Shown: positions 1-6,794, counted from the first letter of the stretch. The stretch is DNA of 12,040 nt from Ch71 sp050945695 (GCA_050945695.1 JBMNTK010000121.1:1-12040); one strand, 5' to 3'. The notes: a model not told the origin generated them from the sequence alone. A program made the numbers and translations.

Positions 1-777
1 TCCCTGGTCTCGCGCCTCGTCGGCGCCCCCGTCTTCGACCAGGACGGCAATGACATCGGCGACCTGCAGGACCTCATCGCCCAGTTCTCACTGGGCCAGG
101 AGGAGCAGCCCGGCGCCGTCATCCAGGCGGCAGACGTACGCTATGCGCTCGTGACCTTCGGAGGCATGGAGGGCCTGCCTGGTGGCGGGCCGGTTGCCGT
201 GCCGATGGGCGCCCTGCGGCCGGCCCCGGAGTTGGGCCCGGTCGCCATGCTCTTCACCGGGGACGTCAACCAGCTGCAAGACGTGCCCGCCTTCCCCGAA
301 GACCTACTCCCCCAGGTAAGCGACCCCGGCTGGGACACCGCTCTGGCCGACTTCTGGCGCGGCATGGGATATGACCTGCCCGAAGCGGGCGAATCTATAC
401 GGGCATACCGCGTCTCCACCTTGGCCAACTACGACGTGGCCAACTTCGCCGGTCAGGACCGGGGCGATGTGGACGACATGATCGTCGAGATCGTCGGCGG
501 CCAAGCCAGCCTGCGCTACGCGCTGGTCGGCTTTGGTGGCTTCCTGGGGATCGGCCAGACCATGGTGGCCGTGCCTTTGAACCTCATGCGTATGGACCCC
601 GATCCCGAGCGGACGGTCCTCTACGTGGACGCGCCCCCTGAGCAGTTGCAGACCGCCCCCACGTTCGTCGAGGAAGACATACCGGAGCAGTTCGACCCCA
701 ACTGGGACAACCGGTGGGAGCGCTTCTGGGCCGGCGCGGCCACGCCGGAGCCGGGGGCCACACCGCAAGGGGGCTGA
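1..777 (+). CDS. Secreted-type PRC-barrel repeat protein, 3' part (5' end outside window)
   Basis: The reading frame is open from the first base to the TGA at 775-777, giving 258 residues with no start in view. An internal Met at 151 is not the true start, because the frame upstream already encodes the conserved beginning of a repeat unit. Two units are visible. Unit A runs from about residue 1 to 122 (G-x-x-V-F-D-Q-D-G, then IGDLQDL, then VPMGAL, ending with W111-D-x5-F-W119). Unit B runs from about 132 to 245 (GDVDDMIVEI, GFGGFLGIGQT, VAVPLNLM, ending with W235-D-x5-F-W243). Both match the units of the protein at 3361-4719, so the two genes are paralogues. PRC-barrels are small beta-barrel folds known from photosynthetic reaction-centre H subunits, RimM and many stress or envelope proteins. 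The paralogue has a signal peptide, so export is likely here too. Molecular role unknown. Confidence 0.85.
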   Translation, partial: SLVSRLVGAPVFDQDGNDIGDLQDLIAQFSLGQEEQPGAVIQAADVRYALVTFGGMEGLPGGGPVAVPMGALRPAPELGPVAMLFTGDVNQLQDVPAFPEDLLPQVSDPGWDTALADFWRGMGYDLPEAGESIRAYRVSTLANYDVANFAGQDRGDVDDMIVEIVGGQASLRYALVGFGGFLGIGQTMVAVPLNLMRMDPDPERTVLYVDAPPEQLQTAPTFVEEDIPEQFDPNWDNRWERFWAGAATPEPGATPQGG

Positions 778-787
778 GGCGCCAGTG

Positions 788-813
788 GTGACACGTGACG
801 AGTGACACGTGAC
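788..813. repeat. Exact 12-base direct repeat, two copies
   Basis: GTGACACGTGAC occurs at 788-799 and again at 802-813, with a 2-base spacer (GA), so the period is 14 bases. Each copy holds the palindrome CACGTG. The repeat lies 10 bases after the stop of the PRC gene and just before a hairpin. It could be a binding site for a dimeric regulator, the edge of a dispersed intergenic repeat, or slippage. Nothing in the window decides between these. Confidence 0.75.
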
Positions 814-840
814 CTCTCTTGGAGCGTGAGCGCCAGAGAG
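814..840 (+). terminator. Hairpin after PRC gene, possible weak terminator
   Basis: CTCTCT at 814-819 pairs with AGAGAG at 835-840, and GG at 821-822 pairs with CC at 833-834, leaving one bulged T and a 10-base loop. It lies 37 bases after the PRC stop codon. It has no U-run, so a terminator role is uncertain; it may protect the mRNA 3' end instead. Confidence 0.35.
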
Positions 841-870
841 AGTCCGGAGCCGAGGCCGGTGCCGTGTGAG

Positions 871-909
871 GGCCCAGCAGCTCTGACTTGAGTCGAGGGC
901 TGCTGGGCC
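871..909 (+). terminator. Strong hairpin downstream of PRC gene
   Basis: GGCCCAGCAGC at 871-881 pairs perfectly with GCTGCTGGGCC at 899-909. The stem can extend inward by about three more pairs. It is the strongest structure between the PRC gene and the next promoter, so it is the best terminator candidate for the first gene. No T-tract follows, which leaves open a non-terminator role. Confidence 0.45.
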
Positions 910-939
910 TAGCTGCCGGGCGTCGCTGCGCCGGGACCG

Positions 940-959
940 GTCCGACGGTTGCGTCGGAC
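940..959 (+). other. Second strong hairpin in the intergenic stretch
   Basis: GTCCGACG at 940-947 and CGTCGGAC at 952-959 form a perfect 8-bp stem with a 4-base loop (GTTG). It follows the 871-909 hairpin by 30 bases. Together with the hairpin at 814-840 this makes three stems in about 150 bases. Between this hairpin and the promoter at 1108 I see no gene or clear motif. Confidence 0.5.
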
Positions 960-1107
960 TCAGCCGCTCCCTCCCCGGTACTGGGCGCCGTGTAATCCCG
1001 GGCCCGCCGAACCGGAGCCCAACCAAACCGCGATCAGGCAAACGTGATACCCGTCCTCTAGCAGGGCTCCGAGTAGCGCCACTTGTTACGTTGTGAGCCT
1101 GCTTGCG

Positions 1108-1135
1108 TTGACAGAACGGCGGACTGGCCGATAAT
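1108..1135 (+). promoter_or_regulatory. Near-consensus sigma-70-type promoter for the lipoprotein gene
   Basis: A perfect -35 box TTGACA at 1108-1113 is followed after 16 bases by GATAAT at 1130-1135 (5 of 6 matches to TATAAT). This is the best promoter in the window. Transcription would start near 1142, about 300 bases before the lipoprotein start at 1444. No other good promoter was found closer to that gene. Confidence 0.65.
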
Positions 1136-1141
1136 TACAGG

Positions 1142-1443
1142 CGCTAACCAGTGCGATCGGCAACTCGGCCAGGTGCGTGAGCGCTGCGCCGATCCTGTTG
1201 CCTCAGCGGCCACTGCCAGCCATCGGCACGCTGGGGCACTGCCGGACCGTTGACGGCGGGGGACGGCAGTTGGGCCGCTCGCTCGGTAGCGGTGAACAGC
1301 AGCAACGTCGCCCAGGTGCGCCGATAGGACAAGACCTTTCGGCAAGGGGGGAGCCAGCCAACCGAACAGTGCTGCGCCCGCAAGCCCGTAGGGACCGGAC
1401 ACTCCGCCGCACATCGCGTACCGCTTCAGGGGGCGTTGCCATC
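1142..1443 (+). promoter_or_regulatory. Long structured 5' leader, candidate cis-regulatory RNA or small RNA
   Basis: Between the predicted start of transcription and the ATG at 1444 lie about 300 bases without a convincing gene. Several local stems can be drawn: GATCGGC 1155-1161 with GCCGATC 1188-1194; ACTGCCG 1238-1244 with CGGCAGT 1264-1270; CCGCT 1275-1279 with AGCGG 1288-1292; and GCCGA 1320-1324 with TCGGC 1339-1343. I could not match the stretch to any riboswitch class I know. In GC-rich DNA such stems arise often by chance, so the length of the leader is better evidence than the stems. An independent small RNA driven by the 1108 promoter is an alternative. Confidence 0.35.
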
Positions 1444-3021
1444 ATGGTCACTCGCCAGGTCCGCTTTCGTTGGCTGACTGTGCTGTCCGTACTTGTGCTG
1501 GTCGCCGGCCTCACCGCCTGCACCGGCCGTCTCGCGTCCGACCTCGAGTCGGACAAGGTCGCCGAAGCGGCCCAAGCTCTGAAGGCGGCTTCAGAAGCGC
1601 AAGGGCTCGAGGCTGAGGAGGGGTACTTCCAGCTCTGGGACATCGAGCAGTGCCTTGAGTCAGTCAAGGTGCTAGGGGGCTGCGACTTCAACAACCCGAC
1701 GGCGCCATACCTGTTTCCCGTGGTTCCCTACTGGCCCGAGGAGCACGTTGACTCCGGCCTTGCCGGTGCGTTCGGAGAGACGGAGCCCGGCTATGGCGCC
1801 ACCCATCGCCTCGATCCCAATGAGGCGATCGTCATCCTGGGCATCATGCCACCTGAGGCGGCCTACTTCGGGATGCAGAGCTACTTGTTCACTCGCAAGG
1901 GTGAGTTCCAGACCGACAATGTCACCTACGAGTATCACAGCGCTCTGGGCACCAGGGACCTGCTCTTCCATCAGATGCCGCTCAGTCCGGAGCGGTATGG
2001 ATCATGGGATAGCGTGACCGACGCCACCAACAACGCCGTCATCGAGCGACAGTCCGGCGGAGTCTGGGGGCAGTTCCGCTACCTGGTGGTAACGGCGAAC
2101 CGGCAGATGGAGACGCGGGTCCGGCAAATGCTGAGCGAGCTCTCCGTAGACGAGAAGGACATCTTCACCCAAGCCATGCCCTCCAGCGTCAACGTTGGGT
2201 TGGAGGAAGAGGCCGACGACTTTCTCACGCTCATCCGCTACTCCATGCCTGCCGACGGCGGCGGGGAGGGCACGGCCTCGGACGCCTGGAGACACGACCC
2301 GTCGCTGGCTATCGTGCGCATCCGCGCCACCGATTCGGACCTGCCGCTCGAGCGGTATCCGGCCTGGGGGGTGGACAGCCCCGAGGCCCGGACGGCCGAG
2401 TCTGAAGCGTACCTGGAAGCCGACCTAGCCGATCTGGTCGTCGCCGTGGCCGAGGCGTGGGGCCAGCCCTGCCAGACCGAGGACTGCTCGGACCGCGCAG
2501 TCACCTTCGTGGACGCACAGGGCGAGCCGTTCAACCTACTCGGCCCCAAGTGCATCCTCATCGGCATGGACTGCCTCGGGGACACCCAGGACGCCACCTA
2601 CAAGTTCACCCTCGGGCCTGGGTTCGACAACGGCGAGGTCTACGCCGTTGTGGGCACCCTGGGTACGGCGACCGGTAATGCCACCTACGTGAGCCTCGCC
2701 CTCAACAACACCCGGCTGCGACTGGGCGCCAAGAACGTGGACCACGTCGAGTTGACCGGAAGCGTCACCCCGGAGTACTTCCCCGATGTGGAGAACGGGG
2801 ACAAGCTGTACGTCCACTACTTCACCCGGGACTGCACCGGCCTGGAGGACCTGACCCACGGGCACTGCACGTCGGTTGAGGACACGGAACTCGTCATACC
2901 GGCCGGCGACAGGGCGTCGTTCGTCGAGCGAGAGTACGTCAAGCCGGGCACTCAGCGAGGCCCCGACTCGGCGCTCACCCTGTCGTCAGTGCTCCTGCCG
3001 CTGCAGCGGCCGGTGGAGTGA
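1444..3021 (+). CDS. Predicted lipoprotein of unknown function with four close cysteine pairs
   Basis: The start is placed at ATG 1444, because AGGGGG at 1428-1433 is a ribosome site 10 bases upstream and the first residues form a clean lipoprotein signal: basic N-terminus, hydrophobic stretch 11-22 and lipobox L-T-A-C with lipidated Cys26. The frame stays open upstream, but that part reads as non-coding. The product has 525 residues. Apart from Cys26 there are eight cysteines in four near pairs: C70/C80, C343/C348, C370/C377 and C464/C475, suggesting disulfides outside the cytoplasm. Notable stretches are PPEAAYFGMQSYLFTR (136-151), LGDTQDATY (378-386) and TATGNATYVSLAL (408-420). I have the impression of an unnamed bacterial secreted family sharing the last two, but I cannot name it or give a function. 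A hairpin and a strong terminator follow. It lies between two PRC-barrel genes, so a joint envelope role is possible. Confidence 0.85.
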   Translation: MVTRQVRFRWLTVLSVLVLVAGLTACTGRLASDLESDKVAEAAQALKAASEAQGLEAEEGYFQLWDIEQCLESVKVLGGCDFNNPTAPYLFPVVPYWPEEHVDSGLAGAFGETEPGYGATHRLDPNEAIVILGIMPPEAAYFGMQSYLFTRKGEFQTDNVTYEYHSALGTRDLLFHQMPLSPERYGSWDSVTDATNNAVIERQSGGVWGQFRYLVVTANRQMETRVRQMLSELSVDEKDIFTQAMPSSVNVGLEEEADDFLTLIRYSMPADGGGEGTASDAWRHDPSLAIVRIRATDSDLPLERYPAWGVDSPEARTAESEAYLEADLADLVVAVAEAWGQPCQTEDCSDRAVTFVDAQGEPFNLLGPKCILIGMDCLGDTQDATYKFTLGPGFDNGEVYAVVGTLGTATGNATYVSLALNNTRLRLGAKNVDHVELTGSVTPEYFPDVENGDKLYVHYFTRDCTGLEDLTHGHCTSVEDTELVIPAGDRASFVEREYVKPGTQRGPDSALTLSSVLLPLQRPVE

Positions 3022-3048
3022 TACGGGAGTCGCCGTCGCCGACCTGAG

Positions 3049-3068
3049 GCCCGGGACACGCTCCGGGC
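3049..3068 (+). other. Small G/C hairpin after the lipoprotein gene
   Basis: GCCCGG at 3049-3054 pairs with CCGGGC at 3063-3068 around an 8-base loop, 27 bases after the stop codon. It is short and may be chance. The stronger terminator lies at 3126-3161. The remainder of 3022-3360 shows no gene. Confidence 0.25.
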
Positions 3069-3125
3069 GGTCGGGGGCGGGGAGGGCGACGCAGCCTGAC
3101 GGCCCCGACCCCGCAAGACGCGACA

Positions 3126-3161
3126 AGAGGACCCCCCAGGCGCCCACTGGGGGGGTCCTCT
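3126..3161 (+). terminator. Strong terminator hairpin after the lipoprotein gene
   Basis: AGAGGACCCCCCAG at 3126-3139 pairs with CTGGGGGGGTCCTCT at 3147-3161, a 14-bp stem with one extra G in the right arm and a 7-base loop. It lies 105 bases after the lipoprotein stop and before the next gene's promoter. It lacks a U-run, but its strength and place make it a good terminator candidate that insulates the second PRC gene. Confidence 0.65.
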
Positions 3162-3309
3162 GACAGCAGGTTAGGCACACCGGGCCGTCTCGGTCAGGGT
3201 CCGCTCGTGGGGCACTTTGCACCCGCGGGGGGCGGACCGAGGGACCCCCTCAGGCGGCGGGTAGCCCAGGGCCACTAGGCTGACCTCACTCCACAAACAC
3301 CCCTGGTTA

Positions 3310-3318
3310 TGGTACAGT
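3310..3318 (+). promoter_or_regulatory. Possible extended -10 promoter for the second PRC gene
   Basis: TGG followed by TACAGT (3310-3318) fits an extended -10 element (TGn plus 4 of 6 matches). No clear -35 box is seen at the right distance. Transcription would start near 3325, giving a leader of about 35 bases. The gene's ribosome site AAGGAG at 3348-3353 is 7 bases before the ATG. Confidence 0.35.
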
Positions 3319-3360
3319 AAACGCCAGTTAGCTATCACTGTTGGCATAAGGAGTCAGCAA

Positions 3361-4719
3361 ATGAAGATCGTCAAGAAGGTCCCGCCGTCCTTACTTGCCA
3401 TACTCCTCCTCGCTATCGGCTTGGCTCTGGCTCCGGCCACCGGCGCGTACGCCCAAGAGCCCACACCGGTCCCCCAGCCTGGTTCTGTCGGTGACCCGCA
3501 GACCGCGGGCGAGGTCATCGAGGCCTCTCAGCTGCTGGGATACCAGGTGGTGAGCACCGAGGGCCAAGCGCTGGGCACCGTGGAAGACCTGGTAGTAGAG
3601 CTCAGCTCCGTCCTCACCGCCGCCCGCACCACCGCGCCCGTGGAGGGCCCCAGCCGGATCACCTACGTGGTCATCAGTGTGACCCTCCCCAACGGGCAGA
3701 GCCGCGCGATAGCCGCTCCCCTCGGCGCTTTCGCCATCGACCGCCAGGGCGCCCGCCTGACCACTGCCGTCCAGCAAGGGTTGCTCATCGCTGCCCCGGC
3801 CTGGAACCCAGACGTCTTTCTGGAACCCAGCGACATCCCCTGGGACCGTGATGTGCGCGCCTACTGGCTGCGGGTGAGCGTCCCGGTGCCAGAGGTGTCC
3901 GTCCCCGGCCTGAGCGTCCCCGGTCCGAGCCTGCCCCTGACCCGGCTCCTGGAGTACCCCATAGTAGTCCTGGACTCCGAGCAGCCCGCTACCTTCGATG
4001 ATCTGCTCATTGATATCAGCTTCCCACGGGGCGAACCCCTCCCCGAGCTTGCCCCCGAGGAGCAGCCGGTGCTGACGCCCTCCCCCAGCTCGGCCCGCGT
4101 GATCTACGCCCTGGCGCAGTTCCAGGGGCCGGTGCTCATCCCCATGAGCGCTCTGCACCTGGACGACGCGGAGCCGCGGTTCATATTGGCCGCCAGCCGC
4201 AACATCCTGGAGAACGTCCCCCCTGCCGTGGGCACTGAGCCCGGATGGGACATGGCCGTGCGCCGCTACTGGACCGGCCTGGGCTTCCCTGTGCCCTCCC
4301 TGGGCCCGGAAGCGCCAGAGCTGTTCCCCAGGGTCACCGGTCCCCAGTCGGTCGGCAGCCTCCTCTTCACCGCCAACGAGCTGATCGGGCACGCCGTCGT
4401 CAATCCCCAGAACCAGGTCCTTGGCACCATACGCGACCTGGTCATCGAGGTCTCCCTGCCCGGCACCATGCTGGAGAACCGAGTCCCCTTCGCCGTCCTC
4501 GGGTTTGGCGGCTTCCTGGGGATCAATGAGACCCTGGTGACAGTGCCCATGGGCGCCCTGGTCCTCGACCAAGTGCGCAACCTGTTCGTGCTCGATGCCA
4601 GCCCAGACGAGGTCCGGCAGGCGCCTCGGTTCGTGCGGGAAGAGCTGCCCTCCGTCATCCAGCCCGACTCCTACAACTCCATCATCGAGTACTGGCAGGG
4701 TATACTGGGCGTCGGGTAA
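3361..4719 (+). CDS. Secreted protein of three tandem PRC-barrel-like units
   Basis: The product has 452 residues. A Sec signal peptide (basic MKIVKK, hydrophobic 10-27) ends at A-Y-A31, with mature Gln32. Three related units follow. Unit 1 covers about 55-170 (LLGYQVV, LGTVEDLVVEL, ending W161-D-x5-Y-W169). A linker rich in V-P-G follows at 176-192. Unit 2 covers about 195-305 (LLEYPIVV, FDDLLIDIS, ending W296-D-x5-Y-W304). Unit 3 covers about 335-446 (LIGHAVV, LGTIRDLVIEV, GFGGFLGINET, VTVPMGAL, ending Y-W445). Unit 3 is closest to the last unit of the gene at 1-777. The G-x-x-V...LGT-x-x-DLV pattern is typical of PRC-barrel domains. The start is supported by AAGGAG 7 bases upstream. The protein probably acts outside the membrane; no enzyme motif is visible and the function is unknown. 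Confidence 0.9.
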   Translation: MKIVKKVPPSLLAILLLAIGLALAPATGAYAQEPTPVPQPGSVGDPQTAGEVIEASQLLGYQVVSTEGQALGTVEDLVVELSSVLTAARTTAPVEGPSRITYVVISVTLPNGQSRAIAAPLGAFAIDRQGARLTTAVQQGLLIAAPAWNPDVFLEPSDIPWDRDVRAYWLRVSVPVPEVSVPGLSVPGPSLPLTRLLEYPIVVLDSEQPATFDDLLIDISFPRGEPLPELAPEEQPVLTPSPSSARVIYALAQFQGPVLIPMSALHLDDAEPRFILAASRNILENVPPAVGTEPGWDMAVRRYWTGLGFPVPSLGPEAPELFPRVTGPQSVGSLLFTANELIGHAVVNPQNQVLGTIRDLVIEVSLPGTMLENRVPFAVLGFGGFLGINETLVTVPMGALVLDQVRNLFVLDASPDEVRQAPRFVREELPSVIQPDSYNSIIEYWQGILGVG

Positions 4720-4731
4720 TTGGCGGATAGG

Positions 4732-4769
4732 CGCGGAGAAGCGAAGGGGATAGCGCAGCCCCGTCCGCG
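4732..4769 (+). terminator. Compound hairpin between PRC gene and aldo/keto reductase
   Basis: CGCGGA at 4732-4737 pairs with TCCGCG at 4764-4769, and within it GGGG at 4746-4749 pairs with CCCC at 4759-4762. It fills the 82-base gap before the reductase gene. It could be a leaky terminator or chance structure in G/C-rich DNA. If leaky, the reductase may be read from the PRC promoter, since I see no clear promoter of its own. Confidence 0.3.
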
Positions 4770-4801
4770 TTCTCACCTTCCATCGCCACCGGAGGCGCAG
4801 C

Positions 4802-5776
4802 ATGGAATACCGTATCTTGGGCCGGACGGGCGTCCGGGTATCGTCGCTCTGCTTTGGCACCATGTCCTTCGGCGGGGATGCCGATGAGGACATGGCTGCT
4901 GCCATGTTCCGCCGCTGTCGAGACGCAGGGATCAACTTCTTCGACTGCGCCGATGTCTACAACCGGGGCCGCTCGGAGGGGATTCTGGGCCGCCTCATCC
5001 GGGGCAGCCGGGACGAGCTGGTCATCACCTCCAAGGTGATGGGGCAGATGGGCGAGGACATCAACGCCCGGGGGCTATCCCGTCGGCACATCATGCTCGC
5101 GGTGGAAGCCAGCCTCAGGCGCCTGGGAACCGACCGCCTCGACCTCTACTTCCTCCACAACTGGGACCCCTCTCAGCCCATGGAGGAGCCGCTGCGCGCT
5201 CTAGAGGACCTGACCCGTCAGGGGAAGATAGTCTACCCCGCGGTGAGCAACTGGGCCGCCTGGCAAGTCGCCACCGGGCTCGGTATCCAGTCGCAGAGGG
5301 GCTGGACCAGGTTCGAGTGCCTGCAGCCGATGTACAACCTGGTCAAGCGCCAGGCGGAGGTGGAGATCCTGCCCCTAGCCCAGGCCCAGCAGCTGGGCGT
5401 GATCACCTACAGCCCGCTCGGTGGGGGCCTGCTCTCGGGCAAGTACGGCTCTGAGGCCCGCCCCGCTCACGGGCGCCTGGTGGAGAACCCGCTCTACGCC
5501 AAGCGCTACGGCCAGGAGAACTACTACGAGACTGCCGATCGGCTCGTCGCCCACGCCCGCGAGCGCGGCGTCCATCCCGCCACCCTGGCCGTGGCCTGGG
5601 TCATGTCCCACCCTGCCGTCACTGCTCCCATCATCGGGGCTCGCAACCTGGAGCAGCTGGAGCCCTCGCTGGCCGCCGCCGAGCTGCAGATGACTCCGGA
5701 ATGGCGGGCGGAGATCTCCTCCTTCTCCCCAGAGCCGCCGCCCGCCACCGACCGCAGCGAGGAAATGGCCCGCTGA
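4802..5776 (+). CDS. Aldo/keto reductase family oxidoreductase
   Basis: The product has 324 residues, the usual length for the family. It probably reduces aldehydes or ketones with NADPH in the cytoplasm; the substrate cannot be read from the sequence. The catalytic tetrad is complete: Asp48 (in FFDCAD), Tyr53, Lys78 (in ITSKV) and His119 (in YFLHNWD). Further family marks are the N-terminal LGRTGVRVSSLCFGTM, the motif YSPLGGGLLSGKY at 203-215 that lines the cofactor site, and PIIGARNLEQL at 277-287, which in this family helps hold the cofactor phosphate. Start at ATG 4802, with GGAGG at 4791-4795 six bases upstream. It is the last gene of the plus-strand block, 82 bases after the secreted PRC protein, and has no evident functional tie to it. 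Confidence 0.93.
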   Translation: MEYRILGRTGVRVSSLCFGTMSFGGDADEDMAAAMFRRCRDAGINFFDCADVYNRGRSEGILGRLIRGSRDELVITSKVMGQMGEDINARGLSRRHIMLAVEASLRRLGTDRLDLYFLHNWDPSQPMEEPLRALEDLTRQGKIVYPAVSNWAAWQVATGLGIQSQRGWTRFECLQPMYNLVKRQAEVEILPLAQAQQLGVITYSPLGGGLLSGKYGSEARPAHGRLVENPLYAKRYGQENYYETADRLVAHARERGVHPATLAVAWVMSHPAVTAPIIGARNLEQLEPSLAAAELQMTPEWRAEISSFSPEPPPATDRSEEMAR

Positions 5777-5782
5777 CTCACT

Positions 5783-5820
5783 GCTGATGGCGCTGATCTG
5801 CTCCGATCAGCGCCATCAGC
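5783..5820. terminator. Perfect 16-bp hairpin between convergent genes
   Basis: GCTGATGGCGCTGATC at 5783-5798 pairs without mismatch with GATCAGCGCCATCAGC at 5805-5820, around a 6-base loop. It fills almost the whole 45-base gap between the reductase stop (5776) and the kinase stop (5822), so it probably ends transcription from both sides. Neither side has a T-run. Confidence 0.75.
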
Positions 5821-5821
5821 G

Positions 5822-6757
5822 TTACATCCCTGCCAGGCTCAGCGCCGAGGCCAGGTCGGGGGCACCTTCCATGGGACCCAGCTTGGTGACGGAGAGGGCC
5901 CCGACGGCATTGGCGAACCGGGCTACACGAGGCAGGTCCCAGCCCCGCAGAAGACCCACCAGGAAGGCGGCATCGTAGCAGTCACCGGCACCGGTCGGGT
6001 CCACCTCCTCCACCGGGAAGGAGGGGACGGCGAAGGCGTCCGGGCCAGAGTAGACAGTGCTCCCCTCTGCCCCCCGCTTCAGGGCCACGATCCTCCCTCG
6101 GCTAGCCAACTCCCGCGCCGCCTCCTCGTCGGAAGCTGCGCCGGTGAGCATCCGAGCCTCAGCGCCCGAGGGCAGGACCACGTCCGCTGCCTCCAGGACG
6201 GGAGCACACACCTTCCGCACCTGATCCAACCCCAGGAGCTCAGGCCGCAGGTTGGGGTCCAGGCTGACGCGTACCCCGGCAGCCTTGGCCAGCCTCACCG
6301 CCCGATAGCAGGCCTCCCGAGCGGAGTCGCTCAGGGCCAAGGCGGAGCCCATGACGTGCAGGAACCGGGCGCCTTGGACGTAGGCGGGCTGGACATCCTC
6401 GGGGCCGAGCGTGCCGGCGGCAGCATGGCGCAGGTGGAAGATGAAGCGCCGGCTCCCGTCTGCGAAGTAGGCCACGAAGGCGCACCCGGTGGTGTGTTCC
6501 GAAGAGCGACGCAGGCACGATAGGTCCACCCCGTCCTGCTCCAGCCGGCGGCGCAGGCACAGCCCGAAGTCGTCTTCCCCCACTACCCCGATGAACCCCG
6601 CCTTGGCGCCCAGCCGGGCGGCCGCATCCGCGAAGATGGCGGGGGCGCCGCTGGGGAAGGGGCCCACGAAGGGGCCGGGCCGGTCCAGGGGCAGCTCCCG
6701 CTCCGGCCGCATGATCTCCACTAGGGCTTCGCCGACGGCGATGATCTCTGGCGCCAC
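5822..6757 (-). CDS. PfkB-family sugar kinase, tagatose/KDG kinase-like
   Basis: This is a ribokinase-fold enzyme that transfers phosphate from ATP to a sugar or sugar acid. I place the start at GTG 6757, because GGAGGG at 6767-6762 lies 4 bases upstream and the family's beta strand (EIIAVGEALVEIM) begins right there. The open frame reaches an ATG at 6829, but that would overlap prs by 35 bases and add a poorly conserved leader. The product has 311 residues. Key features are PFPSGAPAIFADAAARLG (33-50), the substrate-side signature VVGEDDFG (58-65), SLDPNLRPEL (165-174), and the ATP and catalytic motif DPTGAGD (253-259) with Asp259 as base. PSGAPAIF, LHVMGSAL and GPMEG recall tagatose-kinase-type enzymes; 2-keto-3-deoxygluconate kinase is an alternative. 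It begins 37 bases after prs and is probably co-transcribed with it. Confidence 0.88.
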   Translation of the reverse strand: MAPEIIAVGEALVEIMRPERELPLDRPGPFVGPFPSGAPAIFADAAARLGAKAGFIGVVGEDDFGLCLRRRLEQDGVDLSCLRRSSEHTTGCAFVAYFADGSRRFIFHLRHAAAGTLGPEDVQPAYVQGARFLHVMGSALALSDSAREACYRAVRLAKAAGVRVSLDPNLRPELLGLDQVRKVCAPVLEAADVVLPSGAEARMLTGAASDEEAARELASRGRIVALKRGAEGSTVYSGPDAFAVPSFPVEEVDPTGAGDCYDAAFLVGLLRGWDLPRVARFANAVGALSVTKLGPMEGAPDLASALSLAGM

Positions 6758-6794
6758 GCTACCCTCCAAGGAAGGAAGAGCCAGCCACGATGAG

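Noticed and set aside
1208..1216. GCCACTG, a segment also found in cobalamin riboswitches
   Set aside because: The other required parts, including the B12 box and the CCCGCAACTG segment, are absent, and a seven-base match is expected by chance.
1177..1443. In-frame extension of the lipoprotein reading frame upstream of 1444
   Set aside because: It would bury the lipoprotein signal 89 residues inside the protein, has no ribosome site, and its composition reads as non-coding; the strong ribosome site is directly before ATG 1444.
1344..1443. Faint likeness to a cyclic-di-GMP riboswitch (GCCAACC ... CGCAAGCC ... CCCGTAGGGACC)
   Set aside because: The invariant GGCAAACC and GACGCAAAGCC segments and the GAAA tetraloop are missing, so the likeness is too weak to name.
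1142..1443. Signal-recognition-particle RNA or other known RNA gene in the leader
   Set aside because: An AGCAGCAACG stretch at 1297-1306 recalls SRP RNA, but the hallmark GTCAGG...GGAAGG loop is absent; features of tmRNA and RNase P RNA were not seen either.
3391..4935. Long open frame of 514 codons on the minus strand
   Set aside because: It lies antisense to the PRC gene with its clear signal peptide and repeats; its product has no recognisable domain and arises from the third-position G/C bias.
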